NCBI GenBank assembly: GCA_039934375.1
Contig: JBDTMH010000002.1
Location: 1 to 62,337, forward strand
From: CAISIP01 sp039934375
Lineage (GTDB): Bacteria; Pseudomonadota; Gammaproteobacteria; Burkholderiales; Burkholderiaceae_C
Direction: 5' to 3'
Length of the DNA: 62,337 bases
The stretch's first letter is position 1. Every line of letters starts with the position of its first letter. Below the pieces are notes generated by a model. The model worked only from the letters and a program-made list of their open reading frames with translations. It had not been told where the DNA came from and did no database searches. Shown piece after piece: positions 32,840 through 40,480 of the stretch. The translations under genes and the position numbers were made by a program.

Positions 32840-33223
32840 TCATGGCCGACTTGCAGTGGAAATGATCTTCAGATCAGTCGAGACCTGCTCGCGCAACAAC
32901 GCAAATGGAGCGCCGGGCTTGAGGGTCGTCAGACGCCACATGCAGATCAGCGCTATCAGCCACGGAATAGCGGGAATAGCTACCAGCACCCATGGCAGCG
33001 GCATGCTGCGCCAGGCAATGGCAGCGACGAGTAAACCAGCCATTGCGGCGAGCAGCGCACCCAGACACAGACACACCACAATTGCGCCTTTGAGCAAAAG
33101 CCGGGTCTTGAACGTCGTGCCCCATTCAGTCGCCTCGGCCAATGCAAGGTCCGAATAGGCGTCGAGATGATCGAAAACCAGGCCGGGTTCGACAGCCAGC
33201 GTCGACAAAAGGGGATGGATCAC
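32840..33223 (-). CDS. YqjE-like membrane protein (DUF1469, 'phage holin family' label)
   Basis: A 127-aa protein with two adjacent hydrophobic helices (residues ~47-70, LLLKGAIVVCLCLGALLAAM; and ~75-97, PWVLVAIPAIPWLIALICMW), an amphipathic N-terminal region (YSDLALAEATEWGTTFKTRL), and a basic C-terminus. This is the layout of YqjE/DUF1469. Databases often call it 'phage holin family', but no phage genes surround it. It lies 29 bases downstream of the ElaB/YqjD-like gene, matching the E. coli yqjDEK order. Function unknown; associated with stationary phase in E. coli. Confidence 0.75.
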   Translation of the reverse strand: MIHPLLSTLAVEPGLVFDHLDAYSDLALAEATEWGTTFKTRLLLKGAIVVCLCLGALLAAMAGLLVAAIAWRSMPLPWVLVAIPAIPWLIALICMWRLTTLKPGAPFALLREQVSTDLKIISTASRP

Positions 33224-33252
33224 AGCGATGTCACTTCACGGGCTGCTGGCTA

Positions 33253-33480
33253 TCAGCGGCCATGATTGGATCGACCCAGCAACTTGGCAAGAACTGCGCC
33301 TGCCGCCACCGCCAGAAGCACTGCCTTCACCGGTTGGTCGCGCACATAGGTCTCGGTTTGTGTCTGCAGCCGGGTTGCCATCGCCGGCAAATCATTGCGC
33401 AGCGAAGCGAGACCGCCCTGAATGGAGTCGCCAACGTCGGCTGTGGCTGATGGAGTGGTCGTGTTGTAACTGGTGTTCAT
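33253..33480 (-). CDS. Small ElaB/YqjD (DUF883)-like membrane-anchored protein
   Basis: 75 aa. An amphipathic stretch (GDSIQGGLASLRNDLPAMAT, RLQTQTETYVRDQPVKAV) leads into a C-terminal membrane helix (LLAVAAGAVLAKLLGRSN). The DQPxKAxLLAxxxG pattern is the family signature. It heads the trio with the YqjE-like and YqjK-like genes. It is shorter than its relative at 12417-12809 (130 aa), losing most of the N-terminal coiled region. AAGGTAAACACC precedes the ATG. Confidence 0.75.
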   Translation of the reverse strand: MNTSYNTTTPSATADVGDSIQGGLASLRNDLPAMATRLQTQTETYVRDQPVKAVLLAVAAGAVLAKLLGRSNHGR

Positions 33481-33842
33481 GGTGTTTACCTTGGAAACAG
33501 TGGTCGCCGAGTTTCGCGTACGGCAGAAAAAAATATGAAGGGTCGAACCGTCTTCAGCTGTCGAATCAAATGTCGCTCAGCGCCGTGATGCAGGCCGTCA
33601 GCGCGAGCCGCGAAACAAGGTCGGACAACGCTGACAGCGCCGGCGTTTTGCGAAGTCAAGCGACGAAGCGCTGATCAGATCATTCCTACGTCACAACATC
33701 CTGCGCGCTGGTGCCCAATGCTCGGCGGGCATATCACCATTGAGACTCTGAAAACGGCCGCGTCAAGGTCTGTCAAAGCGCGACTTTTTTAGCGGCGACG
33801 TTTCAGTAGTTTAAGTTTACGCAACCAACTGGGAGTCCGATC
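33481..33842. other. 362-base divergent gap (yqjD-like trio / PepSY-like gene)
   Basis: No gene recognised. The left part should hold the minus-strand promoter of the trio. On the plus strand ATTCCTAC lies at 33682-33689, about 155 bases before the PepSY-like gene, but without a good second block. The stretch before 33843 is A/T-rich (CGACTTTTTTAGCGG, then TAGTTTAAGTTTACG). Confidence 0.5.
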
Positions 33843-34616
33843 ATGAATCAGTTATCCAAAATCACCGCCATTTCGGCCGCAGTCGCCGCGACACTCGCAC
33901 TCAACGTGGCGGTGGCACAAACCCCCGTCAAGAAAGCGGAGCCTGCCAAAACCGTGGCAACTACCCCACATGATCCGATGGCGTACAGCGATCGGGAACG
34001 CATGAAGCCGTGGAAAGACGAAAAGGGGCGCCTGGAGCAGGCGCTCAAAATGGGCGAAAGCAAGGCGAACTACATGAAGATCATCGCCGATCAAGGCTTC
34101 GTCATCACGTCGATCAATGCCGACAAACCGGACTACCTTGAATACGAGGTGGTCAAGGACGGCAACTCATATGAAGTCCAAATTGATCTCGATAAAAAGA
34201 CGCATATGGGTTCGAAGGTCGATGTGGCAACCAACCTTTGGCGCACAGAGGCGACCAAGGAAGCATTGCGCAGCGGCAAGGCCGTTGCCGCGACCAAGCC
34301 CATGAAGGATGGCGCAACCTATAGCGACCGCGTTTACAGCAAGAAATGGAACGGGGAGAAGGACCGGCTTGAGAAGTCAATGCCCGCTGGCAAGGACCTG
34401 GCCTTTTACACGGGCGAGTTGAAGAAAATGGGCTACCAGATCACCTCGACCAATGACAAGGAAAAGAATTACGTGGAGTATGAGGTTGTCAAAGGTCGCG
34501 ACACCTACGAAGTCCAGATCGACATGGATGATGGCGGCAAGGCCAAGAAGGTGGACGTGGCGACGAACATGTGGCAGTCTGAAGGCACGGAAAAGGCCTT
34601 GGCGCACAAGAAGTAA
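33843..34616 (+). CDS. Secreted PepSY-like protein with two tandem domains
   Basis: A 257-aa protein. The N-terminus is a Sec signal peptide (hydrophobic ITAISAAVAATLALNVAVAQ, likely cleavage after AVAQ or nearby). The mature protein has two ~95-aa repeats starting at residues 48 and 160. Each carries YSDR, a charged helix, the sequence (G)(F/Y)xITSxN, then LEYEVVKxxxxYEVQID and KVDVATNxW. The YEVQID/DVATN strands resemble PepSY-type domains. GGGAGTCCGATC precedes the ATG. It probably acts in the periplasm as a binding or inhibitor protein. It has no operon partner; a hairpin follows at ~34745. Confidence 0.7.
   Translation: MNQLSKITAISAAVAATLALNVAVAQTPVKKAEPAKTVATTPHDPMAYSDRERMKPWKDEKGRLEQALKMGESKANYMKIIADQGFVITSINADKPDYLEYEVVKDGNSYEVQIDLDKKTHMGSKVDVATNLWRTEATKEALRSGKAVAATKPMKDGATYSDRVYSKKWNGEKDRLEKSMPAGKDLAFYTGELKKMGYQITSTNDKEKNYVEYEVVKGRDTYEVQIDMDDGGKAKKVDVATNMWQSEGTEKALAHKK
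33984..34604 (+). repeat. Internal tandem duplication in the PepSY-like gene
   Basis: Codons ~48-142 and ~160-254 encode homologous units (period 112 codons). The blocks YSDR, ITS.N, EYEVVK, YEVQID and VDVATN.W line up in order. The first unit has a DLDKKTHMGSK loop where the second has DMDDGGKAKK. Confidence 0.7.
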
Positions 34617-34744
34617 TCGACTTCGACGGGGCGACCGCGCGCTCGCTGCCTGCATGGCGGCGAGCGCGCGCGCCTGCTGCTGGTGTTGGGCGTGAACAAC
34701 CCCCAAGATGTGGCTACGGGTAGGTGGCTACGGCAACAAGGGGC

Positions 34745-34763
34745 AGGGCGGTGTGACCGCCCT
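34745..34763. terminator. Hairpin between convergent genes
   Basis: AGGGCGGT-GTG-ACCGCCCT forms a perfect eight-base stem with a three-base loop between the PepSY-like gene (ends 34616) and the convergent DUF2384-like gene (ends 34782). It is likely a bidirectional terminator, though there is no long T-tract. Confidence 0.55.
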
Positions 34764-34781
34764 TCGCCATGTCTATGGCAG

Positions 34782-35366
34782 TTAAGACTTTGCGCTTGCG
34801 CCTTGACGAGTGATCGGGTTGACCGGCCCAGTATCCGACGCCTGCTTTTCCCAGATTGCGTCGCCCAGCGCGATAAACCGGTCAACTTTTGCTGCATACC
34901 AAACTGCCGGCAGGTCGTGCACCAGCATGTCAACTGGCGTACGCTGGCGTAACCAGGTGTTGGGAAGTGCGAACCAGCTGGCGGTCTCCCAGCCGTCGTA
35001 CACGTCGCAAAGCTCCCGCAGAACCGGCTGCAGTGACGCGTGGACCGAGAAGCGCTGACGGCTGAACTGGAACATGGGCAACCAGCAATTGGAACACCAG
35101 TCGAAAGCGACCACTGAACGCGCCGCGATCGCCTCGCCGAGTTTGTCTGTGTCTGGCCCACCCAAGGCACGGAATCGCCGCGCCACCTCGTTCAGGGTCA
35201 ACAGGCCGCCGGTCGAATGAAATGCCTTGCGCATTACCGAGAACTGGCCTTCGTCGCGGCATTCAGGGTCGCTACGATGCCGCCAATAGGCCGCAGTTGG
35301 GCCCGAGAGATTTACCGCCGCAGCCTGTTTTGTATCATGCGGGCTGCCGATTTGCTGCGAAACCAC
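34782..35366 (-). CDS. DUF2384/MbcA-ParS-Xre-like orphan protein, copy 3
   Basis: A 194-aa paralogue of the proteins at 14137 and 29236. Blocks: STGGLLTLNEVARRFRALGG, NCWLPMFQFSRQR, VYDGWETASWFALPNTWLRQ, then RTPVDML and a helix ending KVDRFIALGD. The W(L/F)PxFQF and DxWExAxWFxLPNxWL motifs match the other two. GTG at 35366 is chosen because GGAGG lies seven bases upstream; ATG 35234 is an alternative but lacks such a site. No neighbouring toxin is visible. Function unknown. Confidence 0.6.
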   Translation of the reverse strand: MVSQQIGSPHDTKQAAAVNLSGPTAAYWRHRSDPECRDEGQFSVMRKAFHSTGGLLTLNEVARRFRALGGPDTDKLGEAIAARSVVAFDWCSNCWLPMFQFSRQRFSVHASLQPVLRELCDVYDGWETASWFALPNTWLRQRTPVDMLVHDLPAVWYAAKVDRFIALGDAIWEKQASDTGPVNPITRQGASAKS

Positions 35367-35705
35367 GTGGGTACCTCCGAAACGTTATCAAGGGCAGCCA
35401 ACAAGCTGCATGTTCACTATGGTCACGCAATTCGATCGCCAAGCTTGTCAGACAGTGGCGCAACACGATGTCGGTTCGAGATACCGTCACGCACCCATGC
35501 ACGTGGCCCGCAAAGGTGAAGGTGTGAAGGTTGTGGGCAAAACGGTTGGCGGACTGGTTGTCGCGTCAGGTGAGCTTGTCAACATAACGGCGGAATCAGG
35601 TCGATGTAAGCGGAGTCCGACTCGCCGATGCTGTGTTTGTCCGATGCCATGCTTCGGCCGATCAGGCTAAGCTGGTGCATCTAGAACAATTTCAAGGCAA
35701 ATGCC
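35367..35705. other. 339-base gap without a recognised gene
   Basis: Open frames are present but none has a domain, good ribosome site or consistent composition. It presumably holds the promoter of the DUF2384-like copy 3 (leftward). No CCTAC element is seen. Confidence 0.45.
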
Positions 35706-35861
35706 ATGTTGAATGTCGGGCAAGGAATATTGACAGCCGGTCTGATGGCAACCGGCTGTTGCCGATGGACAAATAGTCTGTTGCACCAAAACGCGCGGCG
35801 TGGCGCGGCGCGACCGATGGATGTGCAAATTTCGCCTATTCGGACAGGATCCACTCCATGA
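35706..35861 (+). CDS. Possible 51-aa ORF coupled to the next small gene
   Basis: ATG 35706 opens 51 codons (MLNVGQGILTAGLMATGCC...) and stops at TGA overlapping the ATG at 35858 (ATGA). A weak AAGG lies upstream. The overlap and mildly hydrophobic start are the only support; the second half is Arg-rich and could be chance. It may simply be a leader sequence. Confidence 0.22.
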   Translation: MLNVGQGILTAGLMATGCCRWTNSLLHQNARRGAARPMDVQISPIRTGSTP

Positions 35862-36142
35862 AGCGGCCTGCAGCACCCGCGAAACCGATCGTCAAGCGGG
35901 CCCCTTTGCCGGGTGCGCCGAGCGACGAAGACACAGCACCCCAATTGCCGCATGAAGCCGATCAGTCGTCCAGCCACCAACATTCGGAGTCACCGCAACA
36001 AGCCAAGATCGGCCGCCAGGCCAAGGCCGATCTCGAGCGTGGCCTTGTCGACACGGGTCGCTCGCCAGTCGTGGACAAGTTAAACCGGGAACATTTCGCC
36101 CCAGCGCCGGAGGCCAGACCATCGCGCAAACCGCCCGCCTGA
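35858..36142 (+). CDS. Small disordered hypothetical protein (94 aa)
   Basis: Begins MKRPAAPAKPIVKRAPLPGA, then PSDEDTAPQLPHEADQSS. The C-terminal half has QAKADLERGLVDTGRSPVVD. The combination of Pro/Lys start, ..LPHE.D.S.. and a short (K/Q)A..DLE.GLVDTDR-type helix is a small-protein pattern known from Burkholderiales genomes, without assigned function. It is very hydrophilic with no membrane helix. The ribosome site is weak (AGGATCCACTCC). Confidence 0.55.
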   Translation: MKRPAAPAKPIVKRAPLPGAPSDEDTAPQLPHEADQSSSHQHSESPQQAKIGRQAKADLERGLVDTGRSPVVDKLNREHFAPAPEARPSRKPPA

Positions 36143-36190
36143 TTCAACGCGCCGCCATTGCACTCGGCGCACCTCAGGCCACGACACTGA

Positions 36191-36448
36191 TCAAATGGCC
36201 CCGCCCCTCATCGCAAAGCTACCTATCGCGAGCAGCACCGTCACGCCGACGACCAGTGAGGTGACAATGCGCGCCGACACATAACCATGGATGCGCTCGG
36301 CCGTGCAAAGCAGGCCGAGGAACCGACCTTGTTGGCCCCGACACGCTGACAGATGCTCGCTCAACGCCTCGAGCTCCATCGGTGAAGTGTCGGGAGCGCC
36401 GCCAAATGAGGTGGTGCTCCAAGCGGGGTAGGCAGTGGGGTGTTTCAT
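36191..36448 (-). CDS. Small hypothetical membrane protein (85 aa)
   Basis: Starts MKHPTAYPAWSTTSFGG, has a charged middle (MELEALSEHLSACRGQQGRF) and ends in one hydrophobic helix (IVTSLVVGVTVLLAIGSF). The single C-terminal helix suggests a tail-anchored inner-membrane protein. The ATG at 36448 has no obvious ribosome site; the frame is open upstream, but that part overlaps the copper-protein fragment on the other strand and looks non-coding. Not recognised. Confidence 0.4.
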   Translation of the reverse strand: MKHPTAYPAWSTTSFGGAPDTSPMELEALSEHLSACRGQQGRFLGLLCTAERIHGYVSARIVTSLVVGVTVLLAIGSFAMRGGAI

Positions 36449-36525
36449 GATGTGACCAGCGTAGGTGTTTACCCGCGTAACGTCTGTCGGACGATGGCCC
36501 GTGCGCGGGTCGGCATTCTCCGGTA

Positions 36526-36783
36526 GTGGTGGCACTCGCACGACCGGGTTGTCGACGGGCGCGTTGTATTGCGCATGACATGGACTGTGCGCAAGCCTGC
36601 GTTTTCGCCGCCTCGGTGATCGCACGTGGCAGTGCCCATTGCAGAAGTGTTTGCACCTTGTGCGCTGAAATTTGCGAGGCTTGCGCCAGCGAATGCGCGA
36701 AACACGAGGCGCAACATTGCCAGTGGTGTGCCAAGGCGTGCCGGGCCTGCGCCGCTGAATGCCGCAAGAGGCCGCGGCATTGA
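36526..36783 (+). pseudogene. Truncated four-helix copper-binding (DUF326/Csp-like) protein
   Basis: The frame encodes CIAHDMDCAQACVFAASVIA, then CTLCAEICEACASECAKH, then CQWCAKACRACAAEC, the Cys-rich second half of four-helix-bundle copper-storage proteins, whose Cys residues line the bundle core. Typical members are ~110-130 aa with an N-terminal helix of further Cys residues; here everything before CIA.DMDCA is missing or unrelated. About a dozen Cys remain. It is probably a 5'-deleted gene, though a shortened protein from an internal start cannot be excluded. Confidence 0.6.
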
Positions 36784-36878
36784 TGGTTTGCGGTTCGTGC
36801 ATTCAGTAAACTGCATGCTTCACGGCTCCCCGGTCGTGCGCCCCGTCATTGATTTCGAAGCAGCTTTTACCTTTCCCC

Positions 36879-37622
36879 ATGCAATTGCAGGATGTGCTTT
36901 ATTCCCAGGGTTTTGGCACGCGGCGCGTTTGCGCCGGATTGATCCAACAAGGACTGGTCCAGGTGTTTCGTGCCGCGGACGCACAGGTACCTGTGACTTG
37001 TACCGATGCGTCGCAGGCGGTCGCAACGCCTGGGTTGCGTTTCAGGGTGCAAGGAGTGGATTGGCCGTACCACGAGAAAGCCTATCTGATGCTGCACAAG
37101 CCCGCGGGCACCGAGTGTTCGCAGAAGCCATCGACCTATCCCAGCATCTACACCTTGTTGCCGTCGCCGCTGCGCATGCGCCCGCAAAAAGGCGCGGTGC
37201 AAGGGGTACAGGCGGTTGGGCGACTCGATCAGGACACCACCGGGCTGTTGCTGCTCACCGACGATGGCAAGTTCATCCACCGCATGAGTTCACCGCGCCA
37301 CCATGTGCCCAAGGTTTACCAGGTGACGGTCAAGCATCCGCTGGACGAGACCCAGTTGCGCCGATTGCTGGAGGGGGTGGTGCTGGACGACGATCCGAAG
37401 CCGGTACGCGCTGCCGCCTGTGAGGCGCAAGGCCTGCACCTGCTGAGCCTGACCCTGACCGAGGGCAAGTACCACCAGGTCAAGCGCATGCTGGCTGCCG
37501 TCAGCAACCGGGTCGAGGCCTTGCATCGGTCCCGCATCGGTGCCCTGATGCTGCCTGCGGATCTGTTGCCCGGCCAATGGCGCTGGCTCGATGCGGACGA
37601 TCTGGCGGCGATCGCGCGTTGA
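36879..37622 (+). CDS. rsuA: 16S rRNA pseudouridine synthase RsuA-type
   Basis: A 247-aa enzyme that isomerises a uridine in rRNA. Residues ~1-55 are a shortened S4-like RNA-binding region (LQDVLYSQGFGTRRVCAGLI). The catalytic domain holds VGRLDQDTTGLLLLTDDG with the essential Asp, KPAGTECSQKPS upstream and EGKYHQVKRMLAAVSNRVEAL near the end. These blocks, in particular EGKYHQVKRM, are those of the RsuA/RluB/E/F group, and the absence of a long tail favours RsuA. ATG at 36879 is used. It stands alone. The exact target position is inferred from the family only. Confidence 0.85.
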   Translation: MQLQDVLYSQGFGTRRVCAGLIQQGLVQVFRAADAQVPVTCTDASQAVATPGLRFRVQGVDWPYHEKAYLMLHKPAGTECSQKPSTYPSIYTLLPSPLRMRPQKGAVQGVQAVGRLDQDTTGLLLLTDDGKFIHRMSSPRHHVPKVYQVTVKHPLDETQLRRLLEGVVLDDDPKPVRAAACEAQGLHLLSLTLTEGKYHQVKRMLAAVSNRVEALHRSRIGALMLPADLLPGQWRWLDADDLAAIAR

Positions 37623-37687
37623 CGGTGCGGGTTGCTTGGCACTGCCGGGCAGCCGGCCGCGAGCGCGCGCGTCTCTGGCGACCATGC

Positions 37688-38506
37688 TCAATTCAGCGGT
37701 GCGAGAAAATCCGCGATCAGCGCATTTGTCTTGTCGGGCTGGTCGCGATGCGGCGAGTGGCCACACTGCGCCAGCACTTCGCGCCGGATCTGGGGCGCTG
37801 GCAAGTCGATGCCATTGATCTGCGCCAGTGTTCCATACGGGTCGTCCATGCCCTGGATGGCCAGCACCGGCGCGCCGATGTTCTGGCATTCCTGGCGGAT
37901 GTCGAAGTCCCGGAACGCGGGGCTGAGCCAGATATCGTTCCATTGCCAGAACGCGCCGTCGACATCCCGGTGATAGCGGGCCAGGCGCTGGCGCAGGTCG
38001 CCGTGCTCGAAGGCTTCGCGCGCCTGCGTGATGCTACTGACAGACACATCTTCGACGATGACGTGGGGCGCCATCACGATGCAGGCTGACACCGGGTATC
38101 GACTGGCATGCAGCAGCGCAATCGTGCCGCCGTCGGAGTGCCCGACCAGGACCGGACGGTTTATTCCCCAGCTGGCCAGCAAAGGCGGCAATACGGTCCA
38201 TGCTTCACGGTGCATGTAGTCCGGCAGCAGTCGGCCGCTGCGCACACCCTGGGACTCGGTTGGCGGGCCACGCACGTCCCGCACCGCCTCTGACGCGCCA
38301 TAACCCTGGCGTGAATAGATCCACCCATCGCGCCCGGTGCGCGCGCACAGGGTTTGCGGCCAGTCGCGCCACCTCGCCACCGATCCCAGTCCTTCGTGCA
38401 GGAAGACCAATGGCGCTCGACCGGCCACGCCTGCGCTGACGCCGGCGGCGACATGAAGCACTTCGAGCCGGACTTTGTCGATCAGGGGATGGGCCATGGC
38501 GCCCAT
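37688..38506 (-). CDS. Alpha/beta-fold hydrolase
   Basis: A ~272-aa serine hydrolase. The oxyanion region is LVFLHEGLGSVARWRDWP, the nucleophile elbow is VLVGHSDGGTIALLHA (Ser in GHSDGG), the Asp is likely in AIQGMDDPYG and the His in CGHSPHRDQP. All three catalytic positions are present, so it should be active as an esterase, lactonase or similar. Start ATG 38506 or 38497 cannot be separated. It is divergent from the EI24-like gene. The natural substrate is unknown. Confidence 0.85.
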   Translation of the reverse strand: MGAMAHPLIDKVRLEVLHVAAGVSAGVAGRAPLVFLHEGLGSVARWRDWPQTLCARTGRDGWIYSRQGYGASEAVRDVRGPPTESQGVRSGRLLPDYMHREAWTVLPPLLASWGINRPVLVGHSDGGTIALLHASRYPVSACIVMAPHVIVEDVSVSSITQAREAFEHGDLRQRLARYHRDVDGAFWQWNDIWLSPAFRDFDIRQECQNIGAPVLAIQGMDDPYGTLAQINGIDLPAPQIRREVLAQCGHSPHRDQPDKTNALIADFLAPLN

Positions 38507-38552
38507 ACTACCCAAGCTCGCAGCGCTTGCGGCTGCGCGGTATGCTCACCCC

Positions 38553-39401
38553 ATGAACCTGCTTTTTGATTCGTTCTGGCGCGCTGCGGCCGATTGCCTG
38601 CGTCCGCGGGTCATCGTTCTGTCGATGCTGCCGCTGGTCCTGATGGTGGCCTTGTCGCTGACGCTGGGATATTTCTACTGGGACTCCGCCCTCGATGGGG
38701 TGCGAGGTCTGCTCGAGGGCTCGTCGTTGCTGACGACCCTGTTCGAATGGTTGCGCGGTATCGGCGCCGAAGGCCTCAAGACCGTGCTGGCTCCGCTGAT
38801 TGTGGTATTTGCCATCACGCCATTGATCGTATTGCTGTCGCTGCTGGTGGTGGCGATCCTGATGATGCCGTCGCTGGTCACGATGGTGGCTGAGCGTCGA
38901 TTCGGGCAATTGGAGCGCAAGCACGGAGGCTCCCTGCTGGCGAGTCTGTTGTGGTCGCTGGGCTCCACCATGCTGGCGCTGGTCGCGTTGGTGGTGTCGA
39001 TTCCGCTGTGGCTGATTCCACCACTGATCCTGGTGCTGCCACCGCTGATCTGGGGCTGGCTGACCTACCGGGTCATGGCATTCGATGCGCTGGCCGAACA
39101 CGCCAGCAAGCCCGAGCGCCTCGAGTTGCTGCGCCGCCATCGCAGTTCCTTGCTCGCGATCGGCGTCATCACCGGCTACCTGGGCGCGGCACCCAGCCTG
39201 CTGTGGGCCTCCGGTGCCTTGTTCGTTGTGGCCTTCGTCATCCTGGTCCCGCTTGCGATCTGGGTGTATACGCTGGTCTTCGCGTTTTCTTCGTTGTGGT
39301 TCACCCATTACAGCTTGGCGGCGCTGCAAGACATGCGCAGCGCCGGCAATGGCGCGGCCGTACCCACCACCGTCCAGTTGCCCCGCAATGACCATTCCTG
39401 A
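38553..39401 (+). CDS. EI24/CysZ-like membrane protein
   Basis: A 282-aa protein with about five to six membrane helices (VIVLSMLPLVLMVALSLTLG, TPLIVLLSLLVVAILMM and so on). LWGWLTYRVMAFDALAEHAS is the conserved region seen in EI24-domain (formerly CysZ-like, DUF) proteins of Burkholderiales, as are the N-terminal LFDSFWRAAADCL and MMPSLVTMVAERRF. The stop overlaps the next gene by 14 bases, so the two are coupled. Sulfate transport (CysZ) is the role of a relative and is not shown here. Confidence 0.75.
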   Translation: MNLLFDSFWRAAADCLRPRVIVLSMLPLVLMVALSLTLGYFYWDSALDGVRGLLEGSSLLTTLFEWLRGIGAEGLKTVLAPLIVVFAITPLIVLLSLLVVAILMMPSLVTMVAERRFGQLERKHGGSLLASLLWSLGSTMLALVALVVSIPLWLIPPLILVLPPLIWGWLTYRVMAFDALAEHASKPERLELLRRHRSSLLAIGVITGYLGAAPSLLWASGALFVVAFVILVPLAIWVYTLVFAFSSLWFTHYSLAALQDMRSAGNGAAVPTTVQLPRNDHS

Positions 39402-40260
39402 CATCACCAATGCGCCGCTGCGCGATCCCGTTCCCGCATTCGGCCTGATCATCATCGGTGACGAGATCATGTCGGGCAAGCGGGCGGACAAACATTTGCC
39501 GGCGGTCATTGATCGGTTGCATGCGCGTGGCCTGCAGCTGACCTATGCCGACTACGTGGGTGATTCGCGCGCGCGCATCACCGCTTCGCTGGAGCGTGCG
39601 TTTGCGTCTACGGACGTGGTCTTCTCCTGTGGCGGCATCGGGGCCACGCCGGATGACCACACGCGGCAATGCGCCGCACTGGCGCTGGGTATGGGTCTGG
39701 TACTGCATCCGCAGGCGCGGCTGTTGATCGAAGAACGCATGCGCGACGTCGCACGCGAACAAGGCGACACCTTTGATCCTGACCGCGCCGACAACGTGCA
39801 CCGGTTGAACATGGGGGTGTTTCCGGCGGGCGCCGACATCATTCCGAATCCGTACAACAAGATTCCCGGTTTCAGCTGTGATGCCGCCCGGCTGACGGAA
39901 AAAGGTACGGGCGTGGTGCATTTCGTTCCTGGATTTCCGGTCATGGCGTGGCCGATGATTGAATGGGTGCTGGACAACCGGTACGCGGATTGTTTTCACC
40001 GCAGCCATCCTGTCGAGAAGTCGGTGATTGCCTTTGGCGCAATGGAAGCTGCCTTGACGCCTTTGATGGAAGATCTCGAGCGCCGCTTTGCCGGTGTGCG
40101 CGTCTTCAGTCTCCCCAGCGTGGACCACCCGGTGCACGGTCGGCATATCGAACTGGGCGTCAAGGGTGAGGGCGCTGATGTCAACGTCGCCTACCAGGCA
40201 TTGCTCGAGGGACTGCACCAACACAAGGTCCGTCTCGGCCCTGAAATGGTGCGAAACTGA
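39388..40260 (+). CDS. Competence/damage-inducible protein A-like molybdopterin-binding protein
   Basis: A 290-aa protein. The N-terminal ~170 residues are a MoCF/molybdopterin-binding domain: FGLIIIGDEIMSGKRADKHL, then VVFSCGGIGATPDDHTRQ, the GGxGATPDD loop being characteristic of the CinA/MoaB family. The C-terminal part (KSVIAFGAMEAALTPLMEDLE) lacks the CinA nicotinamide-amidase domain. It starts inside the end of the EI24-like gene. It lies just upstream of glnA, separated by the NtrC sites. Substrate unknown. Confidence 0.8.
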   Translation: MTIPDITNAPLRDPVPAFGLIIIGDEIMSGKRADKHLPAVIDRLHARGLQLTYADYVGDSRARITASLERAFASTDVVFSCGGIGATPDDHTRQCAALALGMGLVLHPQARLLIEERMRDVAREQGDTFDPDRADNVHRLNMGVFPAGADIIPNPYNKIPGFSCDAARLTEKGTGVVHFVPGFPVMAWPMIEWVLDNRYADCFHRSHPVEKSVIAFGAMEAALTPLMEDLERRFAGVRVFSLPSVDHPVHGRHIELGVKGEGADVNVAYQALLEGLHQHKVRLGPEMVRN

Positions 40261-40263
40261 TCC

Positions 40264-40278
40264 GCACCAACGAAGTGC
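40264..40278. promoter_or_regulatory. NtrC-type binding site 1 upstream of glnA
   Basis: GCAC-N7-GTGC (GCACCAACGAAGTGC), the 4-7-4 palindrome recognised by NtrC. It is ~150 bases upstream of the sigma-54 promoter and 29 bases (about three helix turns) from site 2. The consensus is known for NtrC; occupation here is inferred. Confidence 0.65.
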
Positions 40279-40292
40279 ATCCAGGTCGGGTT

Positions 40293-40307
40293 GCGCCGAG
40301 TTGGTGC
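40293..40307. promoter_or_regulatory. NtrC-type binding site 2 upstream of glnA
   Basis: GCGC-N7-GTGC (GCGCCGAGTTGGTGC), one mismatch from the 4-7-4 palindrome. Its phase with site 1 would put two NtrC dimers on the same face of the helix, as in known enhancers. Confidence 0.6.
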
Positions 40308-40415
40308 ATCCCTGGCTCGGGCTTTTGTTTTGGGCGCGCTGCGCCTGCTGGGCGTAGGCCGCTGTAACAGCAGGCAAAATGGCGGGCTGGGCCCATAGGG
40401 GCCCTTGCCAAACGC

Positions 40416-40432
40416 TTGGCACAAAAACTGCG
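40416..40432 (+). promoter_or_regulatory. Sigma-54 promoter of glnA
   Basis: TTGGCACAAAAACTGCG carries GG at 40418-40419 and GC at 40430-40431 with exactly 10 bases between, matching TGGCAC-N5-TTGC-type -24/-12 elements. It lies ~50 bases before the glnA ATG and ~110-150 bases after two NtrC-type sites. It explains how nitrogen limitation would induce glnA. Confidence 0.8.
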
Positions 40433-40480
40433 TTTGTCCGCAGGTATCGAATTTCAACAACCGCTCAACAGGAGTAATTG

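Noticed and set aside
32840..33223. Prophage signal from the 'phage holin family' name
   Set aside because: The protein is YqjE-like and sits in a yqjD-yqjE-yqjK-type trio; no phage structural, integrase or lysis genes are near.
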